Made by a program: the position numbers and the translations under genes. This document shows, piece after piece, positions 5,819-7,527 of a stretch of 7,527 bases of DNA. Positions within the stretch are counted from its first letter, which is position 1. Each line of letters opens with the position of its first letter. The notes beneath the pieces were generated by a model. The model made no database searches. It had not been told where the DNA came from and saw only the letters and a program-made list of their open reading frames with translations. This DNA is from Gemmatimonadota bacterium (GTDB lineage: Bacteria > Latescibacterota > UBA2968 > UBA8231). Location of the stretch: positions 1-7,527 of the forward strand of contig JAPOZF010000672.1 of assembly GCA_026706165.1 (NCBI GenBank), written 5' to 3'.

Positions 5819-6961
5819 ATGAAGATCGTCGATATCGGAGCGGTCCTGCTGCAACCGATGCCCTGGGTGCTGGTCAAGGTGCGCACCGACGAGGGGATCA
5901 CCGGCATCGGCGAGGCCTACCACGGGGCCGGCGTCCACCACATCGCCGTCGACGAGCGCCTCACGCAGCGCGCCCTCATCGGCCAGGACCCGCGCAACGT
6001 CGACAGGCTCTTCCGGGACATGAAGAGCTCGATGTCGGCGTCGGGGTATTACCAGGGAGCGGTGATGAGCGCCATCAGCGGCATCGAGATGGCCCTGTGG
6101 GACATCACAGGGCAGGCCCTCGGGGTGCCGATCTGGCAACTGCTCGGGGGGGCCTGGCGCGACTCCATCCGCGTCTACAACGACTGCCACGCCGGTGACG
6201 AGGACGACAATCCCGAATCCTGGGCAGCCAAGGCCAGGGCGGTGGAGGCGCGCGGCTTCGACGCCATCAAGTTCGACATCGACCCGCGCCCCGACCGGCG
6301 CGACCGCTACAACCGCACCATGAGCAACCGGGACATCGCCTTCCACGTCGAGGTGGGCACGGCGATCCGCGAGGCGCTCGATCCGAACACCGACCTGCTC
6401 ATCGACGCCCACTGGGCCTACGCCCCCCACGACATCCTCAAGGTCGCCTACGCTTTCGAGGAGCTGGACCTGATGTGGCTGGAAGACCCGATTCCCGCCG
6501 AGAACGTCGCCGCCCTGAAGGAAGTGAAGGCGGCTACGCGGGTGCCGATCTGCACCGGCGAGAACCTGTACACGCGGCACGGGTTCCGCGAGCTGGTCGA
6601 GACCCAGGCGACCGACATCATCTCCCCCGACCTCGCCAAGGCGGGTGGGCTGTCGGAGGGGCGGCGCATCGCCGACCTCGCCGACATCTACTACATGCCG
6701 ATCTCCCCCCACAACATCTGCGGGCCGATCGGCACGATGGCGATGGCCCACGCCTGCGCCGCTTCCCCCAACTTCCAGGTCCTCGAGTTCCACCACCTCG
6801 ACAACGAGGTCTGGAACAGCCTGACGGTGGAGCGCGACCTGATCGTCGACGGGCACATCCCCCTGCCGCGCGCTCCCGGTCTCGGCGTCACCCTCGACGA
6901 GGAGGCGGCGCGCCGCGCCGCGCGCGAGGACCTGGGGTTCTTCGATGAGGAGGGCGGGTAG
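5819..6961 (+). CDS. Enolase-superfamily sugar-acid dehydratase, galactonate dehydratase-like
   Basis: The 380-residue product has the superfamily's capping domain (about 1-125, with AISGIEMALWDITGQALGVP at 85-104) and barrel. Predicted magnesium ligands are Asp196 (LLIDAHWAY), Glu222 (WLEDP) and Glu248 (TGENLYT). His198, two residues after the first ligand, matches the DxH pattern of D-galactonate dehydratase, where that His is a catalytic acid/base; the second strand carries KFD (Lys151, Asp153) as in that branch. Asp271 (SPDLAKAGG) and His298 (SPHNICGPIGT) form the second dyad, with Glu323 (LEFHH) after it. Length and motifs are complete, so the enzyme should be active. Dehydration of an aldonate such as galactonate to a 2-keto-3-deoxy acid is the best prediction, but superfamily members of this type also act on mannonate, gluconate and others, so no gene symbol is given. 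It is probably the last gene of the transcript, with a terminator 68 bases downstream. Confidence 0.92.
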   Translation: MKIVDIGAVLLQPMPWVLVKVRTDEGITGIGEAYHGAGVHHIAVDERLTQRALIGQDPRNVDRLFRDMKSSMSASGYYQGAVMSAISGIEMALWDITGQALGVPIWQLLGGAWRDSIRVYNDCHAGDEDDNPESWAAKARAVEARGFDAIKFDIDPRPDRRDRYNRTMSNRDIAFHVEVGTAIREALDPNTDLLIDAHWAYAPHDILKVAYAFEELDLMWLEDPIPAENVAALKEVKAATRVPICTGENLYTRHGFRELVETQATDIISPDLAKAGGLSEGRRIADLADIYYMPISPHNICGPIGTMAMAHACAASPNFQVLEFHHLDNEVWNSLTVERDLIVDGHIPLPRAPGLGVTLDEEAARRAAREDLGFFDEEGG

Positions 6962-7028
6962 GGAGAGGCTGGTGCCCGCCTTCGAGTTGGCTGGAAATCA
7001 CTCCGCCGGGGGGCTGCCGCCCCTGAAT

Positions 7029-7065
7029 GAAAAGGGCCGGTCCCGCAGATTGACCGGCCCTTTTC
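7029..7065. terminator. Bidirectional Rho-independent terminator
   Basis: GAAAAGGGCCGGTC (7029-7042) pairs perfectly over 14 bp with GACCGGCCCTTTTC (7052-7065) around a nine-base loop. The stem has a GC core with an A-run on one side and a T-run on the other, so it can terminate transcription in both directions. It sits between the plus-strand dehydratase gene (ends 6961) and the convergent minus-strand gene (ends 7148) and can serve both. Confidence 0.92.
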
Positions 7066-7147
7066 CATGCCCTGACCCTGATCCTGCGTAGTACTCACGG
7101 GTTCGGTAATTCAGTGAAGGGACTCAAGCCGGGAGTCCGCTTCGAGC

Positions 7148-7527
7148 TCATGGAACCGTGGGGCTCCGCGGAGGCTCCTCCTCTTCCCGGGCATCCCGCC
7201 CAAGGGGGTACGGCTTCCGGGGGGAAGGAGACACGGGGAAGCGGACCATCAGGCCGCCGTTCGCGAACAGGCCACCGAGCCGGAATTCCCGGGAAATCCC
7301 CGAGGTATTCCAGGACTTGTCGAGGTGACGGTAACGGAGCTCTCCGAAGAGAACGGCATTTCGGTCCTCTCGGAGTGAGAAAAAGGCCGGAAAGTTGGCG
7401 CGCACCCCGAGGGAGAGCGGGAAGGCGGATCTGCCGTCGAGATGGCTGGAGCGCAGAGCACCCGTCGCATTGAGGCGGCGAAGCTCGCCGCCGACGCGGG
7501 CGAAACCTGCCCCGGCCACCAGTTCGA
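7148..7527 (-). CDS. C-terminal part of a possible outer-membrane beta-barrel protein (start outside window)
   Basis: The minus-strand frame is open from the right edge to TGA at 7150-7148, giving about 126 residues; the N-terminus, and any signal peptide, lies beyond the window. The residues alternate hydrophobic and polar in short strands ending in aromatics, as in ELVAGAGFARVGGELRRL, FPLSLGVRANFPAFFSL, NAVLFGELRYRHLD and FRLGGLFANGGLMVRF, a pattern typical of transmembrane beta-hairpins. The ELRYRHLDKS segment recalls the last strands of PagL-like lipid A deacylases, but the catalytic HxSN motif is absent, so I do not assign that function. After the last strand there is an unusual 29-residue Pro/Arg/Glu-rich tail, whereas most barrels end at the aromatic residue. 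Codons have G/C-rich third positions as in the neighbours, but somewhat less so. It is convergent with the sugar-acid gene cluster and probably unrelated to it. Confidence 0.55.
   Translation of the reverse strand, partial: ELVAGAGFARVGGELRRLNATGALRSSHLDGRSAFPLSLGVRANFPAFFSLREDRNAVLFGELRYRHLDKSWNTSGISREFRLGGLFANGGLMVRFPVSPSPRKPYPLGRDAREEEEPPRSPTVP

Noticed and set aside
5489..6856. A 455-codon minus-strand frame
   Set aside because: It is antisense to the second dehydratase; its Val/Asp/Gly-rich composition is typical of a shadow of GC-rich codons.
7114..7473. A 119-codon plus-strand frame in the right-hand region
   Set aside because: It is Arg/Gly/Pro-rich without structure, while the opposite strand shows strand-like alternation; it also lies just past the terminator with no ribosome binding site.
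1..7527. CRISPR array, tRNA, rRNA, insertion sequence or attachment site
   Set aside because: I saw no regularly spaced direct repeats, cloverleaf-like sequence, rRNA-like segment, transposase-like frame or terminal inverted repeats in the window.

Overview
The window is very GC-rich, with the G/C-biased third codon positions of a high-GC bacterium. A C-terminal beta-barrel-like fragment at the right edge suggests a Gram-negative (diderm) cell. A DUF6785-type membrane protein beside several enolase-superfamily sugar-acid dehydratase homologues is a combination I associate with uncultured Poribacteria-, Latescibacterota- or Planctomycetes-like lineages. That placement is a guess from gene content; there is no marker gene or RNA gene here.

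Layout: (1) 1-1491, minus strand, the first 497 residues of a polytopic membrane protein (DUF6785 type) whose C-terminus lies outside the window. (2) 1492-1616, a divergent intergenic region holding an 8-bp inverted repeat. (3) 1617-3700, plus strand, a class C beta-lactamase-fold serine hydrolase overlapping by one base (TGATG) an aldo/keto reductase. (4) 3701-3828, a short gap with hairpins. (5) 3829-4932, an enolase-superfamily protein of the mandelate racemase/galactonate dehydratase type. (6) 4933-5192, a gap crowded with inverted repeats, including a terminator-like hairpin with a possible competing stem. (7) 5193-6961, a coupled pair: a small P-loop kinase-like protein without the Walker A lysine, then a second enolase-superfamily protein with galactonate-dehydratase-like catalytic residues. 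(8) 7029-7065, a strong bidirectional terminator between convergent genes. (9) 7148-7527, minus strand, the C-terminal part of a possible outer-membrane beta-barrel protein.

The five plus-strand genes read as a small catabolic cluster for a sugar or sugar acid. The aldo/keto reductase could oxidise an aldose to its lactone, the serine hydrolase could open the lactone or release the sugar from an ester, and the two enolase-superfamily proteins could dehydrate (or epimerise) the sugar acids to 2-keto-3-deoxy acids. The divergent membrane protein is a candidate for uptake. The least explained element is the kinase-like gene at 5193-5816, together with the hairpin-dense leader in front of it. Substrates cannot be read from the sequence.
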